Shown: piece after piece, positions 8,431 through 16,702 of the stretch | Numbering within the stretch: position 1 is the stretch's first letter | Layout of the letters: each line of letters begins with the position of its first letter | Origin: Thauera sp. | GTDB taxonomy: Bacteria > Pseudomonadota > Gammaproteobacteria > Burkholderiales > Rhodocyclaceae | Assembly: GCA_024235615.1 (NCBI GenBank) | Contig: JACKMB010000002.1 | Coordinates: 62,001-126,000 of the forward strand | Direction: 5' to 3' | DNA length: 64,000 nucleotides | Position numbers and translations under genes: made by a program | The notes under the pieces: generated by a model | What the model was told of the DNA's origin: nothing | Database searches by the model: none | The model's input: the letters and a program-made list of their open reading frames with translations, nothing else

Positions 8431-9441
8431 TCAGACGCTGGCGGCGAACTTCTCGTAGTGGAAGCTGTTGGGCTCGACCTTGCGCTCGCGCAGGTCGTGG
8501 GCGACCGCCTCGACCATGGGCGGGGGGCCGCACAGGTAGATGTCCACGTTGCCTTCGTTGAGGTGGGCGGGCTCGATGTGGGCGGTGACGTAGCCCTTCT
8601 TCGGCCAGCTGCTGTCGTCGGCGACCACGCAGACGTCGTAGCTGAAGTTCGGCAGTGCGGCCTTGAAGGCGTCCAGGCGCTCGAGCTCGACCACGTCGGC
8701 GTCGGTGTTGACGCCGTAGATCAGGTGGATCGGGTGCGCGCTGCCGCCAGCCGCGACGAGCTTGTCGAGCATGGCGAGGAAGGGCGCGAGGCCGGTGCCG
8801 CCGGCGAGCATCAGCACCGGGCGGGCGACGTCGCGCAGGTAGAAGCTGCCGATCGGGCCGGCGAGCTTGATGGTGTCGCCGGGCTTGGCGGCACCGGTGA
8901 GGTAGCCGCTCATCAGGCCGTTGGGCACATTGCGGATGAGGAAGCTCACCTTGCTGTCTGCGGGCATGGAGCTGAACGAGTAGGCGCGCGTCTGCTCGGT
9001 GCCGGGTACGGTGAGGTTGGCGTACTGGCCGGGCAGGAAGGCGAGCTTGCCGACGCCCTCGCCCTGCAGCACCAGGGAGAGCGTGCTCGGCGACAGCTGG
9101 CGCACCTCGGCGACGGTGGCAGTGAGGGTGGCGTGCTTGATCTTGCAAACCTCGGACGAGGCGGGCACGTTCACCACGCAGTCGCTCTTGGGGTGCATCT
9201 GGCAGGTGAGGACGTAGCCGAGCTTGGCCTCTTCCTCGCTCATGGCGTCGTCGATGTAGAAGCCGAGCTCGTACTTGCCCGATTCGGCCTTGCACTTGCA
9301 GGCGCCGCAGGCACCATCGCGGCAGTCGATGGGGACGTTCACACCCTGGCGGTAGGCGGCGTCGGCCACGGTCTCGGTGGCGTTGCACTCGATGAAGCGG
9401 GTGACGCCGTCCTCGAAGTTCAGCGCGATCTTGAATGTCAT
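8431..9441 (-). CDS. benC: Benzoate 1,2-dioxygenase electron-transfer component
   Basis: Protein of 336 residues passing electrons from NADH to the BenAB oxygenase. The N-terminal plant-type [2Fe-2S] domain uses Cys40, Cys45, Cys48 and Cys80 (CRDGACGACKC, then LTCQM). A ferredoxin-reductase module follows, with FAD-binding RAYSFSSMP and the nicotinamide motif GGTGLAPFLAML. Length and domain order match BenC/XylZ. It is third in the operon; GGGAGAG precedes the ATG. Confidence 0.95.
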   Translation of the reverse strand: MTFKIALNFEDGVTRFIECNATETVADAAYRQGVNVPIDCRDGACGACKCKAESGKYELGFYIDDAMSEEEAKLGYVLTCQMHPKSDCVVNVPASSEVCKIKHATLTATVAEVRQLSPSTLSLVLQGEGVGKLAFLPGQYANLTVPGTEQTRAYSFSSMPADSKVSFLIRNVPNGLMSGYLTGAAKPGDTIKLAGPIGSFYLRDVARPVLMLAGGTGLAPFLAMLDKLVAAGGSAHPIHLIYGVNTDADVVELERLDAFKAALPNFSYDVCVVADDSSWPKKGYVTAHIEPAHLNEGNVDIYLCGPPPMVEAVAHDLRERKVEPNSFHYEKFAASV

Positions 9442-9510
9442 GGTTGTCTCTCCCGGTTGGGGCGGGGTCGCCCCGCGCCGTTGCCGGCGCGCGGTGCCCC
9501 GCCCTCGTTG

Positions 9511-9999
9511 TCAGACGTGGTAAACGTCGATGACGTGGCGGATGTAGTCGGTCTTCAGGACGACCTTCTTTTCCTTGATCAGCGGGCTCGCACCGGACAC
9601 GTCCAGGGTGTAGAAGCTGGTGCCGCAGAAGTGGTCGGTGTGGTTGTAGCGCACGCTCATGGTGTGCCAGTTGAAGCGCAGCTTGACCGTCTTGTCGTTC
9701 TGCTCGACCACCTCGATGTTGCTGATGTGGTGGTTGGTGCGGGTGTCGGGGATGGTCGCGCTCGAGCGCTCGGTGCGGATGCGGAACACGCGGTCTTCCA
9801 GGCCGGAACGGCGGCCGTACCAGATCAGCGAGATCTCGGACTGCGGGTCTTCGGTCAGCTCGCCATCGTCATCCCATGCCGGCATCCAGAAGGTGCAGTT
9901 CTCGTCGTACATTGCCAGCCACTCGTCCCACTCGCGGTCGTCGAGGTGACGGGCCTCACGATACAGGAAGGCGCACAGGTTCTCGTAGGAAATGCTCAT
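9511..9999 (-). CDS. benB: Benzoate 1,2-dioxygenase beta subunit
   Basis: Protein of 162 residues, the small non-catalytic subunit of the ring-hydroxylating dioxygenase. Family features are the early FLYREARHLDDREWDEWLAMY segment and a late RLRFNWH-type strand region typical of the cone-shaped beta subunit. It starts 15 bp after the benA stop behind GGAG, so the two subunits are tightly co-translated. Assignment rests on family resemblance and on its place between benA and benC. Confidence 0.94.
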   Translation of the reverse strand: MSISYENLCAFLYREARHLDDREWDEWLAMYDENCTFWMPAWDDDGELTEDPQSEISLIWYGRRSGLEDRVFRIRTERSSATIPDTRTNHHISNIEVVEQNDKTVKLRFNWHTMSVRYNHTDHFCGTSFYTLDVSGASPLIKEKKVVLKTDYIRHVIDVYHV

Positions 10000-10014
10000 C
10001 TCGTAAGTCTCCGA

Positions 10015-11355
10015 TTATGCGTTCTTGGCTTCGGCTTCGGCGGCCTTGCGGATCTGCTCGAGCCAGTAGGTGTGCTGGGCGACGTACAGGCCCTCGTCCT
10101 CGGTCTTGACGCCGGACAGGATGGGCTTGAGGCCGATCTTGTCGGCCTCGTCGTCCGGGCCTTCGACCCAGTGCGTGGCGCCGCGCGACATGTCGTTCCA
10201 TTCCAGCGCACGCCCCATGAAGCCTTCCTGGCAGGCGCGGAATTCCTCGAGGTCGTCCGGCGTGGCCATGCCCGAGGCGTTGAAGAAGTCTTCGTACTGG
10301 CGGATGCGGCGGGCGCGCGCCTCGGCCGACTCGCCCTTGGGCGCGATGCAGTAGATGGTGACTTCGGTACGGTCGACCGACAGCGGGCGGAACACGCGGA
10401 TCTGCGAGCTGAACTGGTCCATCAGGTACACGTTCGGGTACAGGCACAGGTTGCGCGAGTTGCCGATCATCCAGTCGGCCTTGGCTTCGCCGAACTCGCC
10501 CACCAGGCGGTCGCGCTGTTCCATCAGCGGACGGTCTTCGGGGTTGTCCCAGCGCGTCCACAGCAGCAGGTGGCCGTTCTCGAACGAGTACGAGCCGCCG
10601 CCCTTCTTGGCCCAGCCGCCGGCGCTCATGGCCTTGATGTCGTCGCCGGCGTCGCGGCTCTTGCGCTGCGCCTGGGTGGCGGCGTAGTTCCAGTGGACTG
10701 CGGTGACGTGGTAGCCGTCGGCGCCGTTCTCGGCCTGCAGCTTCCAGTTGCCTTCATAGACGTAGGTCGAGGAGCCGCGCAGCACTTCCAGGCCCTCGGG
10801 CGACTGGTCGACGATCATGTCGATGATCTTCTTCGATTCGCCCAGATAGTCCTCGAGCGACTGCACGTCCGGGTTCAGGCTGCCGAAGAGGAAGCCGCGG
10901 TAGGACTCGAAGCGCGCGATCTTCTTGAGGTCGTGCGAGCCCTCGCAGTTGAAGCCCTCGGGGTAGCCGGTCTCGGTGGGATCCTTGATCTTGAGCAGCT
11001 TGCCCGAGTTGTTGAAGGTCCAGCCGTGGAAGGGGCAGGTATAGGTGGCCTTGTTGCCGTGCTTGAAGCGCGCCAGCGTGGCGCCACGGTGGGCGCAGGC
11101 GTTGATGAAACAGTTGAGCTGGTTGTCCTTGTTGCGGGTGATGAACACCGGCTGGCGACCGATCTTGGTCGTGTAGTAGTCGTTGATCTTCGGCAGCTGG
11201 CTCTCGTGGGCGAGATAGATCCAGTTGCCCTCGAAGATGTGTTTCATCTCGAGGTCGAAGAGCTCACTGCTCGTGAACATCTCACGCTTGCAGCGGAACA
11301 GGCCCTTTTCCTTGTCCTTTTCAATCAGTGAGTCCAGATATTCCGTGGTGATCAT
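10015..11355 (-). CDS. benA: Benzoate 1,2-dioxygenase alpha subunit
   Basis: Protein of 446 residues, catalytic subunit that adds O2 across C1-C2 of benzoate. The Rieske centre is CAHRG (Cys87, His89) and CPFHGW (Cys107, His110). The mononuclear iron site begins at [13 protein letters not shown], with His216 and His221 as likely ligands. The protein is close to BenA/XylX in length. It opens the leftward operon; AGGAG precedes the ATG. The promoter region carries two XylS-type boxes facing this gene. Close ring substrates such as toluate or 2-halobenzoate cannot be excluded. Confidence 0.95.
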   Translation of the reverse strand: MITTEYLDSLIEKDKEKGLFRCKREMFTSSELFDLEMKHIFEGNWIYLAHESQLPKINDYYTTKIGRQPVFITRNKDNQLNCFINACAHRGATLARFKHGNKATYTCPFHGWTFNNSGKLLKIKDPTETGYPEGFNCEGSHDLKKIARFESYRGFLFGSLNPDVQSLEDYLGESKKIIDMIVDQSPEGLEVLRGSSTYVYEGNWKLQAENGADGYHVTAVHWNYAATQAQRKSRDAGDDIKAMSAGGWAKKGGGSYSFENGHLLLWTRWDNPEDRPLMEQRDRLVGEFGEAKADWMIGNSRNLCLYPNVYLMDQFSSQIRVFRPLSVDRTEVTIYCIAPKGESAEARARRIRQYEDFFNASGMATPDDLEEFRACQEGFMGRALEWNDMSRGATHWVEGPDDEADKIGLKPILSGVKTEDEGLYVAQHTYWLEQIRKAAEAEAKNA

Positions 11356-11394
11356 CGCCAGAGTCTCCTGTGTTGTCTGATGCGCGGAGTTCGC

Positions 11395-11458
11395 ATCGTA
11401 GGGAGGTCGATTGGCGTGAAATATCCAGTTCTTGCAACATCAGTATCCACTCTCTGCA
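11395..11458 (-). promoter_or_regulatory. benA promoter with two XylS/BenR-type boxes
   Basis: Read on the minus strand, TGCAGAGAGTGGATA (11458-11444) and TGCAAGAACTGGATA (11436-11422) both fit TGCA-N6-GGATA and are direct repeats 22 bp apart. The proximal box abuts TTTCAC (11421-11416), which is 15 bp from TACGAT (11400-11395). Promoter spacing is short, as in activator-dependent promoters. Confidence 0.72.
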
Positions 11459-11471
11459 GGCCGGTCCCTGC

Positions 11472-11535
11472 TGCACAAAGCGGATAGCGGTTGTGCACGA
11501 AGTGGATATTGCCGTGTGGCCGCTCCCCCTAATCT
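11472..11535 (+). promoter_or_regulatory. Promoter of the oxidoreductase/xylE operon with two XylS/BenR-type boxes
   Basis: TGCACAAAGCGGATA (11472-11486) and TGCACGAAGTGGATA (11494-11508) are direct repeats 22 bp apart and match the XylS box pattern. TTGCCG (11509-11514) directly follows, and TAATCT (11530-11535) comes after 15 bp. The geometry mirrors the benA side exactly. Confidence 0.72.
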
Positions 11536-11628
11536 GCGCCCCAGATCGTTCCATCATGCCGTCCGGCGCAAGTGGGGCGAGACGGACAAAACGCCCGGCG
11601 ACGGGCTGATAAAAGGGGAAGGACACTC

Positions 11629-14600
11629 ATGTCATCCGGCAAGCAAATCTCCAACACGTTCACCCAGGAAGAAGGAGACATCCACCTGGGCGGCATCGAT
11701 GCGATCGTCCGCCTGACCCTCGATCAGGTGCGCACCGACGCCCGTCGCGGGCTCAAGACCGGGATGTTCGTCTCCGGCTACCGCGGCTCGCCCGTCGGCA
11801 TGCTCGACGCCGCGCTGATCAAGCAGCAGAAGCTGCTGGTGCAGAACCACATCCACTTCGTGGACGGCATCAACGAGGACCTCGCCGCCACCGCGGTGTG
11901 GGGTACGCAGATGCTGCACACCGTCGGCAAGCAGAAGTTCGACGGCGTCACCGGCATGTGGTACGGCAAGGCGCCGGGCGTGGACCGCTCGGGCGATGCG
12001 CTCAAGCACGCCAACTACACCGGCATCGCCAAGAACGGCGGCGTGCTCGCGATCGCGGGCGACGACCCGAGCTGCAAGAGCTCCTCGCTGTGCTCGCAGT
12101 CCGAGCCGATGCTGTTCCATGTCGGCATCCCCTCGCTGTACCCGGGCAATGTCCAGGAGATCCTCGACTACGGCCTGCACGGCTACCAGATGTCGCGCCT
12201 GGGCGGGCTGTGGGTGGGCATGAAGATCGTCACCAACGTCGCCGACGGCACCGGCACCGCCAGCGTGTCGCCGGAGCGCCTGAACTTCGTCACCCCCGAC
12301 CTCGAGTTCGACGGCAAGCTGTTCACGCCCAACATGAACCTGGGCATGAACGTGCGCGTCGAGGCGCTGGAGATGGAGCAGTCGCTGTACACCCGCCGCC
12401 TCGAGGTGGCCAAGCGCTACGCCCGCGCCAACAACCTCAACAACGTCGTCTTTCCCAACCCGGACGCCTGGATCGGCATCATCACCGCAGGCAAGACGTA
12501 CAACGACCTCAACCAGGCCTTCCTCGAGATGGGCCTGGACGACGCCGCGCTGCGCCGCTACGGCATCCGCATCCTCAAGATGGGCATGCTGTTCCCGATG
12601 GAGCCGACCATCGTGCGCGAGTTCGCGCAGGGTCTGGAAGAGATCTTCGTCATCGAGGAGAAGCGCCCCTTCCTGGAGATGTTCGCCAAGCAGGTGCTCT
12701 ACGGCATGGCCAACGCGCCGCGCATCGTCGGCAAGTTCGACGAGGAGGAGAAGGAGCTGCTGCCGCACTACGGCGAGTTCGAATCCGACATCATCGTGCG
12801 CGCGCTGCTGAAGCGCCTGTCGCGCAAGACCCGCATCGAATCGGCCGAGAACTGGCTCAAGCGCCTGGACGAGATCCACTCGCGCAACAAGCTGCCGACG
12901 GCGGTGCGTACGGCCTGGTTCTGCTCGGGCTGTCCGCACAACTCCTCGACCCAGGCCCCCGACGGCAGCATCGTGTCGGCCGGCATCGGCTGCCACACCA
13001 TGGCGATGTGGATGGGCCGCAACGTGGTCATGGGCACCCACATGGGCGCCGAAGGCACGCAGTGGATCGGCATGGCGCCCTTCACCGAGGCGCAGCACAT
13101 CTTCCAGAACATGGGCGACGGCACCTACGCCCACTCGGGCAGCCTGGCGATCCGCTACGCGGCCTCGACCGGGGTGAACATCACCTTCAAGCTGCTGCGC
13201 AACGCCCATACCTCGATGACCGGTGGCCAGGCCATCCAGGGCGAGGTCCCGGTGACCAACATGGTCTCCGACCTGCTCGCCAATGGCGTCAAGAAGATCA
13301 TCGTCACCACCGACGACCCCTCGCGCTTCAACGGCGTGCAGCTGCCCGGCGGCACCGAGGTCTGGCATCGCGACCGCCTCGACGAGGCCCAGAAGGTGCT
13401 CGCCGCCACCCCGGGCTGTACCGTGCTGCTGCATGACCAGGAGTGTGCCGCCGAGCTGCGCCGTGCGCGCAGCCGCGGCAAGGCCGACGAGCCGGTCGAG
13501 GTCACCGTCATCAACGAGCGCGTGTGCGAAGGCTGCGGCGACTGCGGCGAGAAGTCGAACTGCATGTCGGTCGAGCCGGTGCAGACCGAGTTCGGCCGCA
13601 AGACCCGCATCCACCAGTCCTCGTGCAACAAGGACTTCAGCTGCGTGAAGGGCTTCTGCCCGTCCTTCCTGACCATTACTCCGCATCCGGCCCCGGCCGC
13701 CGATGGCGCGCCCAAGAAGAAAAAGGGCCGCATCCCGGCGCTCGAGCGCGAGCTGCCGGCGCCGGTCAACAAGGTCGACGACAGCCTGGGCTTCGGCATC
13801 CACGTCATGGGCATCGGCGGCACCGGCTCGGTGACCGTGGTGGCGACGCTGGCGCGTGCTGCGCGCCTCGAAGGCAAGCACGTGATCGGCCTCGACCAGA
13901 CCGGCCTGGCGCAGAAGGGTGGCGCGGTGATCTCCGACATCAAGATCACCCACGCCCCGTTCAAGGGTTCGAACAAGATCTCGGACGGCCGTGCCGACCT
14001 GTATCTGGGCTTCGACATCCTCAACGCCACCGACCCGAAGAACCTCGACAAGTGCAACCCGGAGCGCACCATCGCGGTCGTGTCCACCACCCAGACCCCG
14101 ACCGGCCAGATGGTGACCAACCGCAAGGCGCTGTTCCCGGCCACCAGCGGCCTCACCGGCGGCATCGACCGCGTCACCCGCAAGGAGCACAACGTGTTCC
14201 TTGACGGCGAGGCGCTGGCCGCGGGCCTGTTCGGCGACGCCATGGCGACCAACAACTTCATGGTCGGCGTGGCCTTCCAGGCCGGCACCATCCCGCTCAA
14301 GGCGGAGTCGATCGAGGAGGCCATCCGCCTGTCCGGCGTGGCGGTGGACATGAGCCTGGCGGCCTTCCGCTGGGGCCGCATGGCGGTGGTCGACCGTGCC
14401 TTCGTCGAGGCCGAGGTGGCGCGCCAGAAGTCGGGCGGCCAGGTGGTGGTGCTCAACAAGGCGCCGCAGCTGACGCCGGCCGCGCGTGCGATCGTCGATT
14501 CGATCGGCGCCGACGGCGAGGTCAAGCGCCTGGTCGAGATCCGTGTCCCCGAGCTCATCGCCTTCCAGGACGAGGCCTACGCCAAGCGCTACGCCGAGGT

Positions 14601-15171
14601 CGTCAAGCGCGTGGTCGCGGGCGAGCAGAAGGCGGTGTCCTCGTCCAGGCTTGCCGAGGCGGCCGCCCGCTACCTGTACAAGCTGATGGCCTACAAGGAC
14701 GAGTTCGAGGTCGCGCGCCTGCACACCGACCCGGCCTTCCTCGCCGAACTCGAAGCGCAGTTCCCGCACGGCTACTCGGTCAAGTACAACCTCGCGCCGC
14801 CGCTGCTGGCCAAGACCGACCCGGTCACCGGTCATCCGCAGAAGAAGCAGTACGGCGAGTGGATGTTCAAGGCCTTCAAGCGCCTGGCCGGCCTGAAGCG
14901 CTTCCGCGGCAGTTCGCTCGATGTGTTCGCCAAGACCGAGGAGCGTCGGACCGAGCGCCAGCTGATCGAGGAGTACATCCAGCTGCTCGACCAGATCCTC
15001 GCCCGGCTCAACCCTGTGAACCACGCTGCGGCGGTGGCGCTGGCGAGCGTGCCCGACGAGATCCGCGGCTTCGGCCACGTCAAGGAGAAGAACCTCGCGG
15101 CGGCGCGCGAACTGCAGGCCGCGCGGCTGAAGGCGTTCAACGAGGCGCAGCAGGAACGGCAGGTGGCCTGA
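11629..15171 (+). CDS. Fused indolepyruvate:ferredoxin oxidoreductase-family enzyme (2-oxoacid oxidoreductase)
   Basis: Protein of 1180 residues. Order of parts: PYR-type domain (MFVSGYRGSPVGML, ~45); CSGCPHNSS (~432) and a TPP-binding region with GDG (~496); a cysteine-rich iron-sulfur segment starting CEGCGDCGEKSNC (~633); a gamma domain with GIGGTGSVTVVATLARAA (~728); and a long C-terminal extension. It joins what archaea make as IorA and IorB. The family oxidatively decarboxylates 2-oxoacids to acyl-CoA and reduces ferredoxin. Substrate here is unknown. It leads an operon with an XylT-like ferredoxin and catechol 2,3-dioxygenase, an unusual place for this enzyme. ATG at 11629 follows AAAAGGGGAAGG. 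Confidence 0.85.
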   Translation: MSSGKQISNTFTQEEGDIHLGGIDAIVRLTLDQVRTDARRGLKTGMFVSGYRGSPVGMLDAALIKQQKLLVQNHIHFVDGINEDLAATAVWGTQMLHTVGKQKFDGVTGMWYGKAPGVDRSGDALKHANYTGIAKNGGVLAIAGDDPSCKSSSLCSQSEPMLFHVGIPSLYPGNVQEILDYGLHGYQMSRLGGLWVGMKIVTNVADGTGTASVSPERLNFVTPDLEFDGKLFTPNMNLGMNVRVEALEMEQSLYTRRLEVAKRYARANNLNNVVFPNPDAWIGIITAGKTYNDLNQAFLEMGLDDAALRRYGIRILKMGMLFPMEPTIVREFAQGLEEIFVIEEKRPFLEMFAKQVLYGMANAPRIVGKFDEEEKELLPHYGEFESDIIVRALLKRLSRKTRIESAENWLKRLDEIHSRNKLPTAVRTAWFCSGCPHNSSTQAPDGSIVSAGIGCHTMAMWMGRNVVMGTHMGAEGTQWIGMAPFTEAQHIFQNMGDGTYAHSGSLAIRYAASTGVNITFKLLRNAHTSMTGGQAIQGEVPVTNMVSDLLANGVKKIIVTTDDPSRFNGVQLPGGTEVWHRDRLDEAQKVLAATPGCTVLLHDQECAAELRRARSRGKADEPVEVTVINERVCEGCGDCGEKSNCMSVEPVQTEFGRKTRIHQSSCNKDFSCVKGFCPSFLTITPHPAPAADGAPKKKKGRIPALERELPAPVNKVDDSLGFGIHVMGIGGTGSVTVVATLARAARLEGKHVIGLDQTGLAQKGGAVISDIKITHAPFKGSNKISDGRADLYLGFDILNATDPKNLDKCNPERTIAVVSTTQTPTGQMVTNRKALFPATSGLTGGIDRVTRKEHNVFLDGEALAAGLFGDAMATNNFMVGVAFQAGTIPLKAESIEEAIRLSGVAVDMSLAAFRWGRMAVVDRAFVEAEVARQKSGGQVVVLNKAPQLTPAARAIVDSIGADGEVKRLVEIRVPELIAFQDEAYAKRYAEVVKRVVAGEQKAVSSSRLAEAAARYLYKLMAYKDEFEVARLHTDPAFLAELEAQFPHGYSVKYNLAPPLLAKTDPVTGHPQKKQYGEWMFKAFKRLAGLKRFRGSSLDVFAKTEERRTERQLIEEYIQLLDQILARLNPVNHAAAVALASVPDEIRGFGHVKEKNLAAARELQAARLKAFNEAQQERQVA

Positions 15172-15172
15172 C

Positions 15173-15532
15173 ATGAACACCCCCGCGCCCAAGGTGTTCC
15201 ATCAGGTCACCATCGTCGAGACCGGCGAGGTGTACCGCTGCCGCGAGGACGAGACCCTGCTCGCAGGCATGGAGCGGCTCGGCAAGCGCGGCATCCCGGT
15301 GGGCTGCCGCGGCGGTGGCTGCGGCGTGTGCAAGGTGCAGGTCGAGGCTGGCGAGTACAGCAAGCGCGTGATGAGCCGGGCCTACGTCAGCGCCGAGGAG
15401 GAGGCCGGCGGCATCGTCCTCGCCTGCCGCGTTAAGCCGCTGTCGGACATCCGCCTGGCGGTGCTCGGCAAGATGAAGAAGAACGTGTGCGCGACGCCGT
15501 CAGCGGCGGCCGCGGACGCAAGGCAGTCGTAG
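15173..15532 (+). CDS. XylT/DmpQ-like [2Fe-2S] ferredoxin
   Basis: Protein of 119 residues with a plant-type cluster motif CRGGGCGVCKV and a later LACRV cysteine. XylT/DmpQ ferredoxins rescue catechol 2,3-dioxygenase by reducing its active-site iron after inactivation, and they sit directly upstream of the dioxygenase gene, as here. Its ATG lies one base after the oxidoreductase stop, so it could equally take electrons from that enzyme. The C-terminal ~20 residues are Ala-rich and probably unstructured. Confidence 0.87.
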   Translation: MNTPAPKVFHQVTIVETGEVYRCREDETLLAGMERLGKRGIPVGCRGGGCGVCKVQVEAGEYSKRVMSRAYVSAEEEAGGIVLACRVKPLSDIRLAVLGKMKKNVCATPSAAAADARQS

Positions 15533-15544
15533 AAACAGGCGGGC

Positions 15545-15582
15545 GCGACCCGCCGCATGAGAACCCGGGGAGCGCGGGTCGC
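15545..15582 (+). other. Possible RNA hairpin between ferredoxin and dioxygenase genes
   Basis: GCGACCCGC (15545-15553) and GCGGGTCGC (15574-15582) are perfect 9-bp arms with a 20-nt loop and no T run. It could act as an mRNA stability element or partial attenuator ahead of the dioxygenase gene. Confidence 0.35.
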
Positions 15583-15629
15583 ACAAGGCGCCCGCAACCC
15601 CGTCCGTGACCCCTGAGAGGAGATGCAAG

Positions 15630-16559
15630 ATGGCAACTACCGGAGTGATGCGTCCCGGCCATATCCAGCTGCGCGTGCTGGACCTGGATGAAAGCGTGGC
15701 GTTCTACAAGGACGTGGTCGGTCTCGTCGAGACCGGCCGCGATGCAGCCGGCCGCGTATATTTCAAGGCCTGGGACGAGCGCGACCACAATAGCGTGATC
15801 CTGCGCCAGGCCGACCGTGCCGGCGTGGACCTGATCGGCTTCAAGGTCAAGGACAAGGCCACGCTAGAGCAGCTCGACAAGGACCTGCAGGCCTATGGCG
15901 TCGCCACCGAGCGCATCCCGGCCGGCGAACTGCTCGAGACCGGTGAGCGCGTGCGCTTCACCATCCCCACCGGCCACGTCATGGAGCTGTATGCCGAGAA
16001 GACCGACGTCGGCAACGGTCAGCCCTACACCAACCCGGATCCGTGGATCGCCGCCTCCGAGCATGGCATCGCCCCGCACCGCTTCGACCACTGCCTGCTC
16101 TACGGCCCGAACCTCGAGGAGAACCTCAAGCTGTTCACCGAGGTGCTCGGCTTCCACCTCGTCGAGCGCGTGCTGCTGGAGGACGGCAAGTCCCTGCTCG
16201 CCACCTTCATCTCGTGCTCGCACAAGGCGCACGACCTCGCCTTCGTGGCCCACCCCGAGCCGGGCAAGCTGCATCACCTGTCCTTCCTGCTCGACAGCTG
16301 GGAAAAGGTGCTGCGCGCCGCCGACATCATGTCGATGAACCGCGTGTCGATCGACATCGGCCCGACCCGCCACGGCATCACCCGCGGTTCGACGATCTAC
16401 GCCTTCGACCCCTCGGGCAACCGCTTCGAGACCTTCTGCGGCGGCTACGAGACCTATCCCGACCACGCGCCGATCACCTGGACCTTCGACGAGGTCGGGG
16501 CCGGCATCTTCTACCACGACCGCAAGCTCAACGAGCGCTTCCTGACCGTCGTGACCTGA
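15630..16559 (+). CDS. xylE: Catechol 2,3-dioxygenase
   Basis: Protein of 309 residues, type I extradiol dioxygenase with two VOC modules. It opens catechol to 2-hydroxymuconic semialdehyde with Fe(II). Ligands are visible as His154 (RFDHCLLYG), His216 (KLHHLSFLL) and Glu267 (NRFETFCGGY), aligned one or two residues from XylE. GAGAGGAG precedes the ATG at 15630; the open frame 24 bp upstream has no such support. The C terminus nearly repeats the fragment at 1-44, so the island has two copies. XylE/DmpB-like; exact ring preference is not readable. Confidence 0.95.
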   Translation: MATTGVMRPGHIQLRVLDLDESVAFYKDVVGLVETGRDAAGRVYFKAWDERDHNSVILRQADRAGVDLIGFKVKDKATLEQLDKDLQAYGVATERIPAGELLETGERVRFTIPTGHVMELYAEKTDVGNGQPYTNPDPWIAASEHGIAPHRFDHCLLYGPNLEENLKLFTEVLGFHLVERVLLEDGKSLLATFISCSHKAHDLAFVAHPEPGKLHHLSFLLDSWEKVLRAADIMSMNRVSIDIGPTRHGITRGSTIYAFDPSGNRFETFCGGYETYPDHAPITWTFDEVGAGIFYHDRKLNERFLTVVT

Positions 16560-16702
16560 TCCGCTTCGCATGCCCGGCACATTGCGCCGGGCATGCGTCC
16601 GGACGCCCCCCGACCCCATCCCCGACGCCGCCCGCCCGACGAGGCCACGACGACAAGCGGCACTACAATCGACACACGTTCCGAAACGCAACGGGAGAAA
16701 TC

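Noticed and set aside
8458-11331. Plus-strand open frame of about 957 codons opposite benABC
   Set aside because: Antisense to three firmly identified genes, with low-complexity composition.
11632-15192. Minus-strand open frame of about 1186 codons opposite the 2-oxoacid oxidoreductase
   Set aside because: Shadow of the GC-rich plus-strand gene, with no recognisable motif and no ribosome-binding site.
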